A stretch of 64,000 nucleotides of DNA from Nemertoderma westbladi (lineage: Eukaryota > Xenacoelomorpha > Nemertodermatida > Nemertodermatidae). Below are positions 1 to 11,736 of this stretch, one piece after another; position 1 is the stretch's first letter, and every line of letters starts with the position of its first letter. Position numbers and translations under genes: made by a program. The notes under the pieces were generated by a model that did not search any database, had not been told where the DNA came from, and saw nothing but the letters and a program-made list of their open reading frames with translations. The stretch spans positions 1-64,000 of the forward strand of contig JAUCBJ010007554.1 in assembly GCA_032718475.1 (NCBI GenBank), written 5' to 3'.

Positions 1-75
1 AGAATGTTGATTATCTAGGTTTTTAATTTCATTAGGCAGACCGTTCCAATTTTTAATAGTGTTAAAAAAGGGAAG

Positions 76-1078
76 CAGGACAATTCGGTCCCGGAAAATT
101 CGGTCCGGACAATTCGGTCCCGGACAATTCGGTCCCATTAATTTATTATTATTATTAATTAATTATTAATTTTGTGTTTTGGGACCGAATTGTCCGGGAC
201 CGAATTTTCCGGATTCTAACTAGGACAATTTGGTCCCAAAACATGCATATTTTTAATGGGACCGAATTGTCCGGGACCAAATTTAATTGGTACTATATAA
301 TGATGAATGTTCTAGAACCTTAATATATATTATTATATGGTAGCTAGTGTTTTTTTACTAGCTACAGTACTTTTTTTTGAAAATAAAAAAAATTTTACAT
401 TTTTTTGTTAACATTATTAGTTATGGTAGCTATGGTGTTTTTATGGAGGTTGTAAATTATTTACTAGCTAGTAATAATATGTATTTAAAATGTTTAAAAC
501 GGATTATTTTTATATATTGCGTACGGTATGTATACTGTATATGAGTTGTTGGTTGGTTAACAAGCTTAAATTATTATCCTAGATAATAGCTGGATCTCAT
601 TCAGGGACTGTTATAATATCATCAATATTTTTGGTAATTAATATAATCAGCAACAGTTTAGGCCTAATTCTGAAATATCAATGTTTTCACAAGTTTTTTT
701 ATAACTTCAAGGAAATGCTAGCTAGTAAAAAAAACACTAGCTGCACCTTAATAAATAATATATAATAATGTTCTCGAACACTTAGCAATAACAAAAATAA
801 AAAAAATACAGTATTTTTAAAATTTCAAAAAATTCTAGCAAGTAAATAACACTAGCTACCATAAAAAAATATCTATACTAATGTTGTAGAACATTCACCA
901 ATATCAAAAAAGCACTAAAAAGGTTGCTATCAGGAACCGGACAATTCGGTCCTAGGACAATTCGGTCCCGGACAATTCAGTCCCATTTATTTAGTGTTTT
1001 GGGACCGAATTGTCCGGGACCGAATTGTCCGGGACCGAATTGTCCGGGGCCGAATTGTCCGGGACCGAATTGTCCTAC
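76..1078. repeat. Foldback-like repeat with GGGACCGAATTGTCC clusters at both ends
   Basis: Clusters of the 15-mer GGGACCGAATTGTCC and its complement lie at about 80-285 and 935-1076. Each cluster is itself palindromic: forward copies on one side of a short AT-rich spacer and reverse copies on the other. Between them, a tract around 300-480 (GGTAGCTAGTG, ACTAGCTAC, poly-T) recurs in inverted, diverged form around 720-880. This looks like a foldback or MITE-type element. No terminal target duplication was found, and a 71-codon ORF across the right cluster is only a by-product of the repeat. Confidence 0.6.
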
Positions 1079-1324
1079 ATCCTTAAAAAAGAAAGTATCA
1101 GATTCAAAAGGATTTACATTTCGGGAGGTAGACGTTTGAAGCACTAGCTCTGGTACTGTAAGAGTGTGTATCGCGTACTCTGTTGAATTTTTGTTTTAGG
1201 TAATTGGGACATTTACCATTATACACTTTATGCACATGGTTAAGGCGTAGCTGCTTAACTCTACTATCTAAGTTAAGTAGTCCAGATTCAGAAAAGTCAT
1301 CTGGAGTTGGGATTATCCCCCGTT
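1079..1324. other. Unique flank left of the retrotransposon
   Basis: This short stretch between the foldback repeat and the retrotransposon has no coding signal or recognised repeat. It ends in the 5-bp target GAATC (1325-1329), which recurs at the other end of the element. Confidence 0.5.
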
Positions 1325-1329
1325 GAATC

Positions 1330-2549
1330 TGTTCGCGCTTTTAAGACCTTTGGCAGTTTAACCCGCCAAATCTATATGTCTTCTAAGTTATAAATCTACT
1401 CTAGCCTATGACAAGTATTGAACACCTATAATAATTCTAACATTAGCCAAAGCCAGTCTGTGCGCGACCATTCACCCGCTGGATATACCCGGGAGACTGG
1501 ATTTGGATGCTTTAATTTGATTGCGGTGCAGGCCTACTGTACTATTCGATTGATCGTTAATATATAATCTCTGACAAATATTATTCACTTTCGGGAAATA
1601 TTAGCAGTTCCTTTAGGACGTGGCGCTCTATCTATTTAAACAGAGCTATGACTTACACTATACACAACAGTATGTCTTATAGATCACCAAAGTGCATTCT
1701 TTAGGAAATGCTTTGTTACTCGGTCAAGCACACACAGACTATTGCACACAACTGCACACTGAATTGCCGACATTCACTGATTTTAATCATATATAAAGAG
1801 AATAACAACCGACATTTGTAGGGCCTATTAAGTAGCATTGAACTCACTACAAACCACGATAATGTATGTCGCAAATTGTTATATGTAACCGGTCTCTCTA
1901 ACCTTAGTGTATCAAGAAGATTGGGTTTTCGGATCGTTATCAATATTCTTCCCAATAATAATATGTAAACGAACGATACAATTAACAACACAGTAAATAG
2001 CAGTAAATAATGCGGCGAAAAGCAGTTTACATCAGGGTGCTTAATCAGATGCCGAGGTGCAAAACCGTGATAACCGTTTGATGATCTTATAATTAAAGAC
2101 GCTCTAATGTCAGAAAACATTCCCCGGCCGGTGTTCTAGGCGTGGGGGAAACGTCAGTACTGAACCCTGTAATTCTGCTGTACAGCTTTTACACAAAGAG
2201 GGAATCTCTGATTGGTCGAATGGCAAAGAGCTCCACGTGGACACAGCTGATAGATGTCGTCATTTTGAGCTGAGCAGAACAAAGAACCAAGGCAAGGCTC
2301 CGGGCAAGCTACACATGTAAAGCTCAGCCGTTAGCTGTCGTCATAGTAACGACACTGTTTCAAGAGGATCTAGGGCGTTGCGTCATAGAATTGCTAATTA
2401 TGTCCTCTAAAGTACACATACAGAAGAAATAGCTTTTATGTCCCCTAAAAACACCGGTACAGCAATGACACGGCCTTTTATGCCTGCTAAACCAACTACA
2501 GAGTACTTTACGGGGAAAATGACCGGGCAATTCCGCAAAAGCTTTTACA
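1330..2549 (-). repeat. 3' LTR of the BEL/Pao element
   Basis: 1220-bp copy almost identical to 11737-12956. On the minus strand it begins TGTAAAAGC and ends GCGAACA. A purine tract, GGGAGCGG on the minus strand (2550-2557), sits directly upstream and is the probable polypurine tract. A 134-codon ORF in the LTR occurs identically placed in the other LTR and has no recognised similarity; I do not call it a gene. Confidence 0.93.
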
Positions 2550-5542
2550 CCGCTCCCAGAAAATGGGATTTTAGTCTATAAAATATAAAAATCACAATTT
2601 CTAAAATATAAAGATACTCTAAACAGTTAGTTTTTCTTGCGCGGACGGCGTTTACGCAGTTTCTTGAGACTAGCAAGAGTCCTTTTCTCTTTGGGGGGAG
2701 CCACTTTACTAGGAGGGCTATAACTCCTGGGTGAAGGGTGCAATACAATTGCATCAGAAGATTTAGGGTTACGGTCAGTGTCTCGTCCATTTCGATCTGC
2801 TTCTCCTCGAGCTGATTTTCCTCCGCTTGTGGTTGGACACGCTCGTCCAAAACTCTCGCAGAGAATAGGGTTGTCTAAGCTCGATATCTTCTTAGAGATT
2901 CAAGATTTCCCAATCGAACTGAGATAAAGCCAATTCGTTTACCGCTTGGACTTGCTGTTATAACTTACGTTTATCTGAACAAACGCAGGTTTCCTTTCTG
3001 ATCTTTGTAGAATAGCGTTTAACTTGTTTCGTACAACGCTCTCCTTCACCTTGATGAAGGGTTGTATCGCGTTAAACTGGGACGACCATACGGTTGAATG
3101 GTGATATTAGGTGTCCGCGTCCCAATACGGCTAGGTAAGATGGGCGGCTAGCTAGAGCTCGCTGCCGGAGTGTTACCGATTAATTGTTAGGGTAGCACTA
3201 GATCTTTGAACAGTGAATACAGCTCGTGAGGATCCGGGATACCATCAGAATCGAAAGTCTGAGGTCTAATCAAGGAACGAGGTGGTCTGACCGAGTATTC
3301 CGGAACTATAATCGTAGGTTTACTCAAGGATCGTCTGAGTCGAGCGAGCGTAGGTGATATGTCGAACAAGTTTCGGTTTCCGTGGATGTTTATGTCTTTC
3401 CGTTTATTAGTTGGGTCTAGGGCATTTATCGTAATAATACCAAAGACGCACGTCTGGTAGGGGAAACGCGGATGATATTTATTTGTTGTTACAATGCTTC
3501 TATCAAGAATTCCAAATATACGTTAGAGTTACCGCGTCCATTTGTCTCTCTAATGTCTTTTCTTTCGATTCGATTTCGAATAGAATTTTCGCATTCGTAT
3601 TTCAGTTTATCGTTCCGACTCCGCTGGGTAGGATATATGTTCGACATAGTCCGTATCGTGTGAATCGATAGAATGGCCAATGGTTAAGAAGTCCATATAC
3701 GTACTACTACGATGCGTGTAGCGAGCGGTGACACGTAAGTTGCTTCTAGGAAATCGTCGGTTCGATATAACGACCATCGTCCTCCGTAGTAGTTGGACTA
3801 GCGTTGCCGCGTATCAAGCTATAAACAAACACTTGTAAAGGTAGAGTATATCGCTCCCCGATACCAAGACCATCTTCTATCAACTCCGTTATATCTGCTA
3901 TATATGAGTTTATTAATATTATAATGAGCTTATAATTAGGCTAGCGAGCGTCGCTGCCTACCCCAATCAGCCCCCGGACAGTGTAAGATCCTCAGCGTAA
4001 ATGTATCGTCGTCGCTGTGTTTTCCGCCAACGTGTAGCTACACAACGACAACGACACTAGCACGAGTCACTCCACTGTCCGTCCCAAAGGCTTAGATACA
4101 CTTCAGGTTCTTACTGGAGAGTTAGGGTTACTTTCACAATTGCGACTCGCTACTGTAAACACACCTTAGTAGTAACATTCGCCTATAAACTCACAAATTC
4201 CACACACACAACTGTCACAAATTACACACACTCGGGCCATTTGTCCGTTAGTCAGTGCCTTCCAGAATGCCACATTATTATTATGTATCCTTGGATACTA
4301 GCAGTGCGCTATTTATTTCTTACTATGCAATGGGGCAAGCTTTCTATTGTTCTTTTTAACTTGCTTCTAATTCTAGCGTGGGTGTTACTATGGTGACATT
4401 ATGGAAAGCTAGCGGTAGAATTAGGGTAATTCCAATGCATACAGATCTGGGATGCTATTTAATAGTAATTCTTTAATGGTCCAATATCTCGTTTATATAT
4501 GATTTTATAAATTTTATCGGCTATTGACTCATACATGGGAGATTCTCACACTCTAACACACTTAATAAGATGAATCTCCGCTCCCGTGATCTATTAATTA
4601 ATGGGATTTTGGGAATGTTATAAATTGCACAGAATGACAATTTATTAAATTCATTAAAATATGAATTTAAATTTATTCCCTGAAATTTTATTATTTGATA
4701 GTACAATTGACACAATTTGATTCCAGAGCAGGTCTGGGGACATAGGATCCTTAATTCTATGAAAATTGTCTTTTAAGAGTATCGGTAAGTGCTACGATAT
4801 CTTAATCGACTAGAATTGTTAAAGGATCTGAATTTTACAGATTTTGATTTATAGATTTGTAAATATTAAATAATTAATATTTGAGATGGGCACCAATTTA
4901 TTCCAGAACTTGTCTGGGGACGTTAACCACTGATTCTAGAATTTGTCTTTCAAGTATATCGGTGGGTGCCGCGATATCTTAATCGACTAGAATTACAGAT
5001 GGTCAAAAGGTTTAACAGATTTATTTGCGTTTCACGCTACTGTTAGAGGGACATCACACTACTATATGTATTATTATATATGGTATGAGAGCAATATCGC
5101 ACGAAGCAATGTCAGTGTGAAGAGGCAAGTCGTTTCCAAGGTCTACCCAGAGCTTGGTTTAGCCGAGACACGAGGATCTGAACTTTGCATTCCTAATACT
5201 CTGCCTACCAATAATACTTGAATATAGTAGTGGCTTTATTGTACTTTAATAAGTACGGACATTTCATCTTACTGTAGTCACGTATTTATAATATGATACG
5301 GACAGTAAGGAAAGAGAAAAAATAATTATTTCTCGCCGTCGCACTAAATATATATTATAAGTAATTACGTACGTAATAAACACTAATATATTGCACTAAT
5401 CTACTAAATAATCACTAAAATAACATTATACTGAATAAAATTAAAGAAAACGATTATAATAAAATTACATAATAATACATACATAAATATAAAATAAAAA
5501 CAAATATAAAATGATATAGTCACACGCCCACTCCATATGTTA
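2550..5542 (-). other. 3' internal region of the retrotransposon, no intact gene
   Basis: About 3 kb between the gag-protease ORF and the 3' LTR. No integrase motif was found. Close to the LTR, a minus-strand reading frame (about 2630-2850) ends in a very basic tail (KLRKRRPRKK), which could be the remnant of a pol or accessory protein C-terminus. A 60-codon frame at 3187-3369 is unrecognised. Two diverged copies of a segment of about 105 bp lie at about 4718 and 4895; both contain TCTGGGGAC and GATATCTTAATCGACTAG. The last few hundred bases before 5542 are AT-rich. Confidence 0.6.
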
Positions 5543-8500
5543 TTACGTTATGGAGTCCCTAGATATTTGTCGGATTAGGGAAGTGGTCGTAGGAAGAGTA
5601 TCTTGCCTTCCATAGTTTCCGGACAGTTTTCGGTCTCTTTCCAGTAAACATAAACGACCAACTGGGCGATTGAGTTGTTGTGTTACTTTCTCCGCTCCCT
5701 TGGCCTGTCTAATCTCCGCCGTGGTAAGATGAGGAGGCCATTCTTCTTCTTCTTTACTTAAGAAGTCGGATCCACCTAACCAGCCTGGAGTATCTATTAG
5801 TTCTTGAGGAGTTGCTCCTCTGGAAGCAATGTCGGCTGGATTAATCGTCCCAAGGCAATGTCTCCATTGATCTATAGTGGAGTTAATATCGTCATTATCT
5901 GAGGAGTATGGTGTTCCCTCAGTTAGTTCGTCCACCTCACTGCTCTCCACTTCCCATTCCTTTACTTGGTATACCTGTTGTTGAGGTAATCTCTCTTTGA
6001 GAGTTCTACGGGAAGGGCCAGTGAAGTACCAACCTACTCTAGTTCTTACCGCATAGGTTTGTAGTGGCTGTGGTTGAGCAGGCCGTTTCTCCAATGTCTC
6101 TAGCGCATCATGTGCGTTTTGGCCGATGAGTATTTGCACTCCAGGATAATCTGTGTGGAATCGAGGTATCTTAAACTGATGGATGCTCTCGTCCTCATCC
6201 CAGTTATAAGGTTCTACTTGGGTAGTAGCGAAGTTCTTTATAGCCACCATTTTTACTGACCTTATACTTTGTTCTCCTAATTTATCCTGGGGGGTGGACA
6301 ACGCACCTACATAGTAATCTGCCGTTATGGTAGATTTCCAAACCTGCATAATTCCTGACATATTCAACTTAGTTCGGAATTTGGGTTGTCCAGCAAAGAT
6401 GTCTTCGGCTAGTTCTTGATCGATGAATGTTCCTGTGCTGCCGGAGTCAAGGAGGGCGTTTACTATGTAACTTTTGTTAGGACCGTGAACTCTTACCTGC
6501 ACTACAGGAAATTCTCTGATTCCTACGTTGGAAGTTGGAGGTTTCCAAGATGGTTGTCTGTCAAAGGTAGTTGGGGGGAACTCATTGTCGGTGTCCTTTT
6601 CATACGTAAGTGCTCGATACACTACGGTATTTATTAGGTAACAGGATTCGTTGGCGTCGGAGAATTCGTCCGTATAGAATCCTTCCATCTCAGATTCTTG
6701 ATCAGTGTCATTTACATCACTGAATTGGACATGTAGTTCGGGCTCACTTACCTGACTCGGGTTGTTTCGTTCGAATTCACTGTGTAACAAGATGTGATGT
6801 TTCGCACCGCACTTTGCACACTTTACGTCGGAGTAACAGGTTCGCCGTTGGTGTCCTTGTCTGAGGCAATTATAGCATAACCGCTTATCCCACATGACTT
6901 CACGTCTGTCTACCAGGGATTTCTTTAGGAATTCAGCACACACACTCAAACGGTGGGGCCCGTCGCACAGCGCACATTTTGGTTTGATGTTACTCACTTT
7001 ACCTTGGGTAACGTTATGCAGTCTCGTTCTTTCTTCGGGCTTTCTTCCGTGAATTCTCTTAGGAGACGTAGGAAGAGTTGTTGTTACCTGTTCTCTCCTG
7101 TCACTGGTTCGAGACTTATATTTACTTACGTCTTTATAGGTCTTGTTGTCATAGTAAGATTTTGCTGTGTCTATCCCGCTGTCCTCTTCTTGAGAAGCTT
7201 GGCTTTCGCCGTCGTCAGTATAACACACTGGTGTTACCCTTCTCCTAGAAACGGGTTTCTCACTTACCTTATTTTCTGATGTTTTCTCTCTGGACTGCTT
7301 TATGAGTTGTAATTTTACTTCACTATCTAAGAAGGACATGAGATCAGCCATGGTAGGGCCTCGTCGTTGCTGCTCATTCATATACAACACTTTCTTGTCC
7401 CAGCGTGTACATACTCCACCCTTTGGTAAAGTAGAGACTACGGCTCCAATAACCATGGAACTCTGATATTCCTGAGACTTACCTAACCAATCCAATTGTC
7501 TACAGATCTCCTGAATCTCATCGGAAAACTCTATAATCCCGCTACTAAGGAACTTTCGGGGGGCTACTAATTTTGCATACAAATACTTAGCTATGTTATC
7601 CTTGTTACCATACCTGATGTTTAATGTATCCCAAACTTGTCTTAATCCATCTGGATGTCCAATAAACTTTAACGCCATTAACTTGGGAGGTCCTTCCAAG
7701 CACTTGATGAGGAATCTAAGTTTCTCTCCGTTAGATAGTACAGAGTTCTGTATGCTATCTTTGTAATATTCATTAAAAGGTAACCATTTCATCTCATCTC
7801 CATTGAATTTGACGATTTCTCCCACTTTGACCGCTTGGCGGGCTTCTGTTCTAGCCATCTGACGCGTAAAGCTTTCTTGGGCCATCGTATTATTTAATAT
7901 CGAATTATCGGTATATAAATTTCTCGGATTATTATCAGGTCTATAGGGAATATCATTAACAACAGGTTTATAATCACCCTTAATAGGGTTTGCTATAGGA
8001 GTTTCTACTTCACTAGCAGTATAGATGCATGTAGGCTCCACACCTTGCGCATGTAATACTTCAGACCTAACAGGTTGACACAATGTTACAGGGGGTATTG
8101 GTATACCCTTTTGTATATTGACTAATTTGTCGCGTTCTAGCGCGATACTTTGCTGCACTTCTTGCAATTCTACCCTACTTTCCCTTAATGTTCCCTTAAG
8201 TTGGTGGACAGTCTCCTGCATCTGTCCGAGCAGGAGATTCATCCCCCGCCGTCCCTCCTCTACCCACTCGACCGTCGAAGCGGGAGTCGCCAACATTGTA
8301 GTGGGCCGACGCGGGACGACGGGAGACAAATCTTTGGTTTCTCTCTCGGCGTCCAGGACAGGGATATTCTCATGGACTGTTCTACCGGGTACAGGCAGTG
8401 TAGTACTGTGTAAAGGGAATTTAGAGTTAAGCTCTGGAAGTACAGGGGTCTCTAGCACAGGAGTGGCTTTGGGAACGACAGGCCTAATTATTTCAGGCTC

Positions 8501-9562
8501 ATCAACTATCGTAGGGAGTCTTTTGACCTTAATAATTTGGTCTGTGGGTTCTGTACTACCTAAGTCTGTGCTAGCTAGTTGTCTTCTAACAGCTGGGGGC
8601 AAATCAGGCAATTTGTGACGGTGAGATGTTTTTCTACGCCTGCTTAGACGAGATCTATTTCCTCCGCCTTGAGGATCGGTGGTCTCGCCTTCCTCCGATG
8701 ATGTGTATCCCTGGCGTTTGGGAGTAGATCGACTCATCATCTGCATTTGACTAGCAGTTAATTGTTTATTTATGTTGTCTTGCGTCTCTTGCAGATTTTC
8801 CAACTCCAGTTGGGTAGTCTCATCAGACGCTCTCCGTTCTGCTTCTGCCACTGCCCTTGCCTCTGCTACTGCTGCTGCCTTTCGGTCCTCTATCCGTCTT
8901 TTCTTTACTTGTTCTTCCTGGACTCTAGCGAGGCGGAGTTTTTCATCAAATTTAGCTTGGTTTGCAGCTAACATTTCCGCATAGATTGCATCCAACACAA
9001 GCTTGGTTCCTTCACTATTAGGGCGAAGTCCAGACAGTCGTCTCCTCAACTCTTCGTCTCCTAGGAATCGCTGATAGTCTGACAGATAAATATCAATAGC
9101 GTCTCTCTTTCGCGGCTCCCCCGCTGTCACTTCGCTTTCTTCTTGAGAAGAAGTGGCGTCGGTTGATTCTTCAAAGGTTGGCCACTCATCATAAACCGTA
9201 TCCGCCATCTTCGCTCTGAGTTCGGGCGTCCGCTCAACAGTATCCGAACTACTGGAGCTATCGGGCCGCTGAGAACTAGGTTCTTGGCTAGGAGGTTGCT
9301 GCTGTTTGATAGCTGCTTCTTGATCCCGCTTGACTTGGGCCCGAGTGCCGATGATAGACCTACGCTGTTCTACTAGCCTAGGGTCTGACACTACTACTGT
9401 AGGGATGGCCTTTCTTACAATAGTAGGTGACTTAGACTTGGATCTAGGATGTTCTATACTTTGATCTTGGTCACAGATCCTTTTAATACGCTGTCTAAGT
9501 CTAATACTCATTCTAACACTTTCTAAGAGACTATCTGACAGTGATTGGGTTGCGTCTGACAT
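5543..9562 (-). CDS. Gag-protease polyprotein of a BEL/Pao retrotransposon, pol mostly deleted
   Basis: Uninterrupted 1339-codon ORF. Residues 1-490 are charged and low in complexity, with a probable coiled coil near 435-490. Residues about 570-760 resemble the conserved BEL/Pao gag region (DUF1759-like; VKFNGDEMKWLPFNEYY). Cys-His zinc-knuckle motifs follow near 860-925 (CALCDGPH, CYNCLRQGHQRRTC, CAKCGAKHH). An aspartyl-protease-like domain has its catalytic DSG in ALLDSGSTGTF near residue 1036. At about residue 1210 the protein jumps to the tract that normally follows RNase H (NPADIASRGATPQEL), so some 600 residues of RT and RNase H are absent; the integrase is also gone. The frame stays open across the deletion, so a packaging-capable gag may still be made. 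The start is the first ATG after the leader. Confidence 0.9.
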   Translation of the reverse strand: MSDATQSLSDSLLESVRMSIRLRQRIKRICDQDQSIEHPRSKSKSPTIVRKAIPTVVVSDPRLVEQRRSIIGTRAQVKRDQEAAIKQQQPPSQEPSSQRPDSSSSSDTVERTPELRAKMADTVYDEWPTFEESTDATSSQEESEVTAGEPRKRDAIDIYLSDYQRFLGDEELRRRLSGLRPNSEGTKLVLDAIYAEMLAANQAKFDEKLRLARVQEEQVKKRRIEDRKAAAVAEARAVAEAERRASDETTQLELENLQETQDNINKQLTASQMQMMSRSTPKRQGYTSSEEGETTDPQGGGNRSRLSRRRKTSHRHKLPDLPPAVRRQLASTDLGSTEPTDQIIKVKRLPTIVDEPEIIRPVVPKATPVLETPVLPELNSKFPLHSTTLPVPGRTVHENIPVLDAERETKDLSPVVPRRPTTMLATPASTVEWVEEGRRGMNLLLGQMQETVHQLKGTLRESRVELQEVQQSIALERDKLVNIQKGIPIPPVTLCQPVRSEVLHAQGVEPTCIYTASEVETPIANPIKGDYKPVVNDIPYRPDNNPRNLYTDNSILNNTMAQESFTRQMARTEARQAVKVGEIVKFNGDEMKWLPFNEYYKDSIQNSVLSNGEKLRFLIKCLEGPPKLMALKFIGHPDGLRQVWDTLNIRYGNKDNIAKYLYAKLVAPRKFLSSGIIEFSDEIQEICRQLDWLGKSQEYQSSMVIGAVVSTLPKGGVCTRWDKKVLYMNEQQRRGPTMADLMSFLDSEVKLQLIKQSREKTSENKVSEKPVSRRRVTPVCYTDDGESQASQEEDSGIDTAKSYYDNKTYKDVSKYKSRTSDRREQVTTTLPTSPKRIHGRKPEERTRLHNVTQGKVSNIKPKCALCDGPHRLSVCAEFLKKSLVDRREVMWDKRLCYNCLRQGHQRRTCYSDVKCAKCGAKHHILLHSEFERNNPSQVSEPELHVQFSDVNDTDQESEMEGFYTDEFSDANESCYLINTVVYRALTYEKDTDNEFPPTTFDRQPSWKPPTSNVGIREFPVVQVRVHGPNKSYIVNALLDSGSTGTFIDQELAEDIFAGQPKFRTKLNMSGIMQVWKSTITADYYVGALSTPQDKLGEQSIRSVKMVAIKNFATTQVEPYNWDEDESIHQFKIPRFHTDYPGVQILIGQNAHDALETLEKRPAQPQPLQTYAVRTRVGWYFTGPSRRTLKERLPQQQVYQVKEWEVESSEVDELTEGTPYSSDNDDINSTIDQWRHCLGTINPADIASRGATPQELIDTPGWLGGSDFLSKEEEEWPPHLTTAEIRQAKGAEKVTQQLNRPVGRLCLLERDRKLSGNYGRQDTLPTTTSLIRQISRDSIT

Positions 9563-11736
9563 GTTTGTTTACACAGTTGAATGCCTACGGCTATAAATAC
9601 AGTTAAAGTAAGTCTAGTAATTCAATATCACTGTTGGCCTAATAATTAATTACCGATACTGCTACTCAGTGTAACGTGGTATATATATAAAATATATTAG
9701 AATACCGGTATGCTTATAGTATATATAAGTACTATTTCAGACTAGATTTATCACAGAATACCGGTATGTAATTTCAGCACAAATATATATAAATATATAA
9801 TAGGCCTATCGTGAATACCGGTATACAGCTTACACTTATAGTAGATATAAGTATAATTCTGGACTAGAATTAATTACAGAATACCGGTATAATTTCAGCC
9901 TAAATTTATAGAATAAATATAATAAGCCTATTGTAAATACCGGTATGTCAATTATTTTAGAATAATTGAATTTCTGAATGTTAGGGGTTACTTGGTTACT
10001 TTACTCACTTTATTACCGTTATTTGAGCAGCAGTCCAACTGATATTAAGACCTAAGTGTTGTATAACAGGCCTACTATTTTATTAATAGATTTAGTGGAT
10101 TTATATGTACCCGTATGAGGGGTTTTGTTACAATATTGAAATAGATGTTATTATTTCTAGGAAGTAATCACTACACAAAAGCTGTGCGCTCTCAGTGAAG
10201 TGCTACTTATTGGACACTAAAACAGATAATTCTACTTCCTAAGTTACTTATCTACGAATTACTTACGATACGGGTGAGATTAATTCTCTAACTAAATACA
10301 ACAAAAATATTACGTACGAAATTTTAGGGTAATTTTACAGGGAAACTACAAACCAGTCTAACAAAGGGTTAGAACTTCTGGTTATTACAACTGACAGGAT
10401 ACTACGGTATTTGAGAATAATAAAGTAGTAGTAAATACACTGTGTTGTCCAGATAGGAAAATACCACCGTCTGACGACCTATAGCCGTATCGCTATAGGT
10501 ACTACGTTATGTATCACGGAGTGTCCCTACCTAGAAGTTAATTACCGCGGTCTACCAGAACCAACGTGCCTATTAACCACTTTACAACACAATATACTGC
10601 CCACACACTAATTACCTTCGGAAAGCACTGTACACTAAACCCTAAATTAGGTACAAGTACTTGTACAACAAATAATCAGTAGTTAAAAATACTTGAACAG
10701 CTAAAAGAACCACGGCATCTGCTGGAGTGACCGGTGCACAAAATCACCAGTCTTTACCTACGCCAAGCAGCCCGTGTAGTACCTGGGTTAATTTAACTAT
10801 AACGGTATGTGTAACAAGCACAATTACTGTAGGAATAAACTTGGGGACATGAATGTTGCGAATAATCGCGTAAACTCTGAATAATAAATATTACGCTATC
10901 CGTACAGAATACTCAAACAAAATACAAACCAAACGCTGGCAGACTACCATCAAGCCTAAATAAACTACAGTATGTGCAGATTCCAAAATGGTTAGTTAGT
11001 ATGCGCAATAACACGGTAGTACGACTTATTCTTTAGGAGGGGGTTGACCTTACAACTCAAGATGCCCCAACTTACTAACTGGCACTTTATCGGACAGACT
11101 CTACACACGCAGCAATCTCTTCAGACCTAATAACAGCTAGACAACAATCCAGCCTACAAAATATCTGAATAATAACTATTACGGTACCTGAACAGACCAC
11201 ACAAACAAACACAGGCTAAAACGCTGGCAGACTACTATCAAGCCTAAATAAACTACAGTATATGCAGATTCCGAAATGGTTAGTTAGTATGCGTTCTAAC
11301 ACGGTAGTACGACTTATTCCTTAAGAGGGGGTTGACCTTACAACTCAAGATGCCCCTACTTACTAACTGGCACTTTATCGGACAGACTCTATACACACTG
11401 CAATCCGTTCAGACCTAACAACAGTCAGACAACAGTCCAGCCTACAAATTGTCTGTACAGACTGAGCAGGCTTACACGCCTTCTGCTCAATACTAGCCTA
11501 CAAATAAATAAAACTGACAGAAATAAGTAAGCTCCAAAAGAAACAGGGGGTGTACAGTCCCTAATCTCTTAAACAGCCTACCAGTATACAATATCACAAT
11601 CGAAATAGTACTGATATACCTGTACTGTTGTAAGTACCGGTCCGGGTGATCAGGCAGTCAGGCCTACTGGTTACCGGTCGACCGGTACTTTAGTCTTGAT
11701 TGCTTACGCCGCAATCAAGATCCTACAAACGGTTAT
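9563..11736 (-). other. Leader region between 5' LTR and gag
   Basis: About 2.2 kb of noncoding internal sequence. It holds five copies of the palindrome ATACCGGTAT next to gag (9702-9946) and a tandem duplication of about 230 bp with a 288-bp period (10931-11158 and 11219-11447; shared phrase AAACGCTGGCAGACTAC). No clear tRNA-complementary primer binding site was recognised next to 11737. The region is a plausible location for packaging signals, but that is inference. Confidence 0.6.
9702..9946. repeat. Five ATACCGGTAT palindromes upstream of gag
   Basis: Perfect 10-bp palindromes at 9702, 9758, 9815, 9881 and 9937. Spacings are 56, 57, 66 and 56 bp. Positions two apart are 122-123 bp from each other, and the sequence between them is also similar, so this is a duplicated dimer of about 122 bp. 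Confidence 0.85.

Noticed and set aside
1716-2120. 134-codon ORF, repeated at 12123-12527
   Set aside because: It lies wholly in the LTR, has no recognised similarity, and its duplication follows from the LTR structure.
8118-8618. 166-codon plus-strand ORF and neighbours at 6416-8984
   Set aside because: Antisense shadows of the gag-protease ORF.
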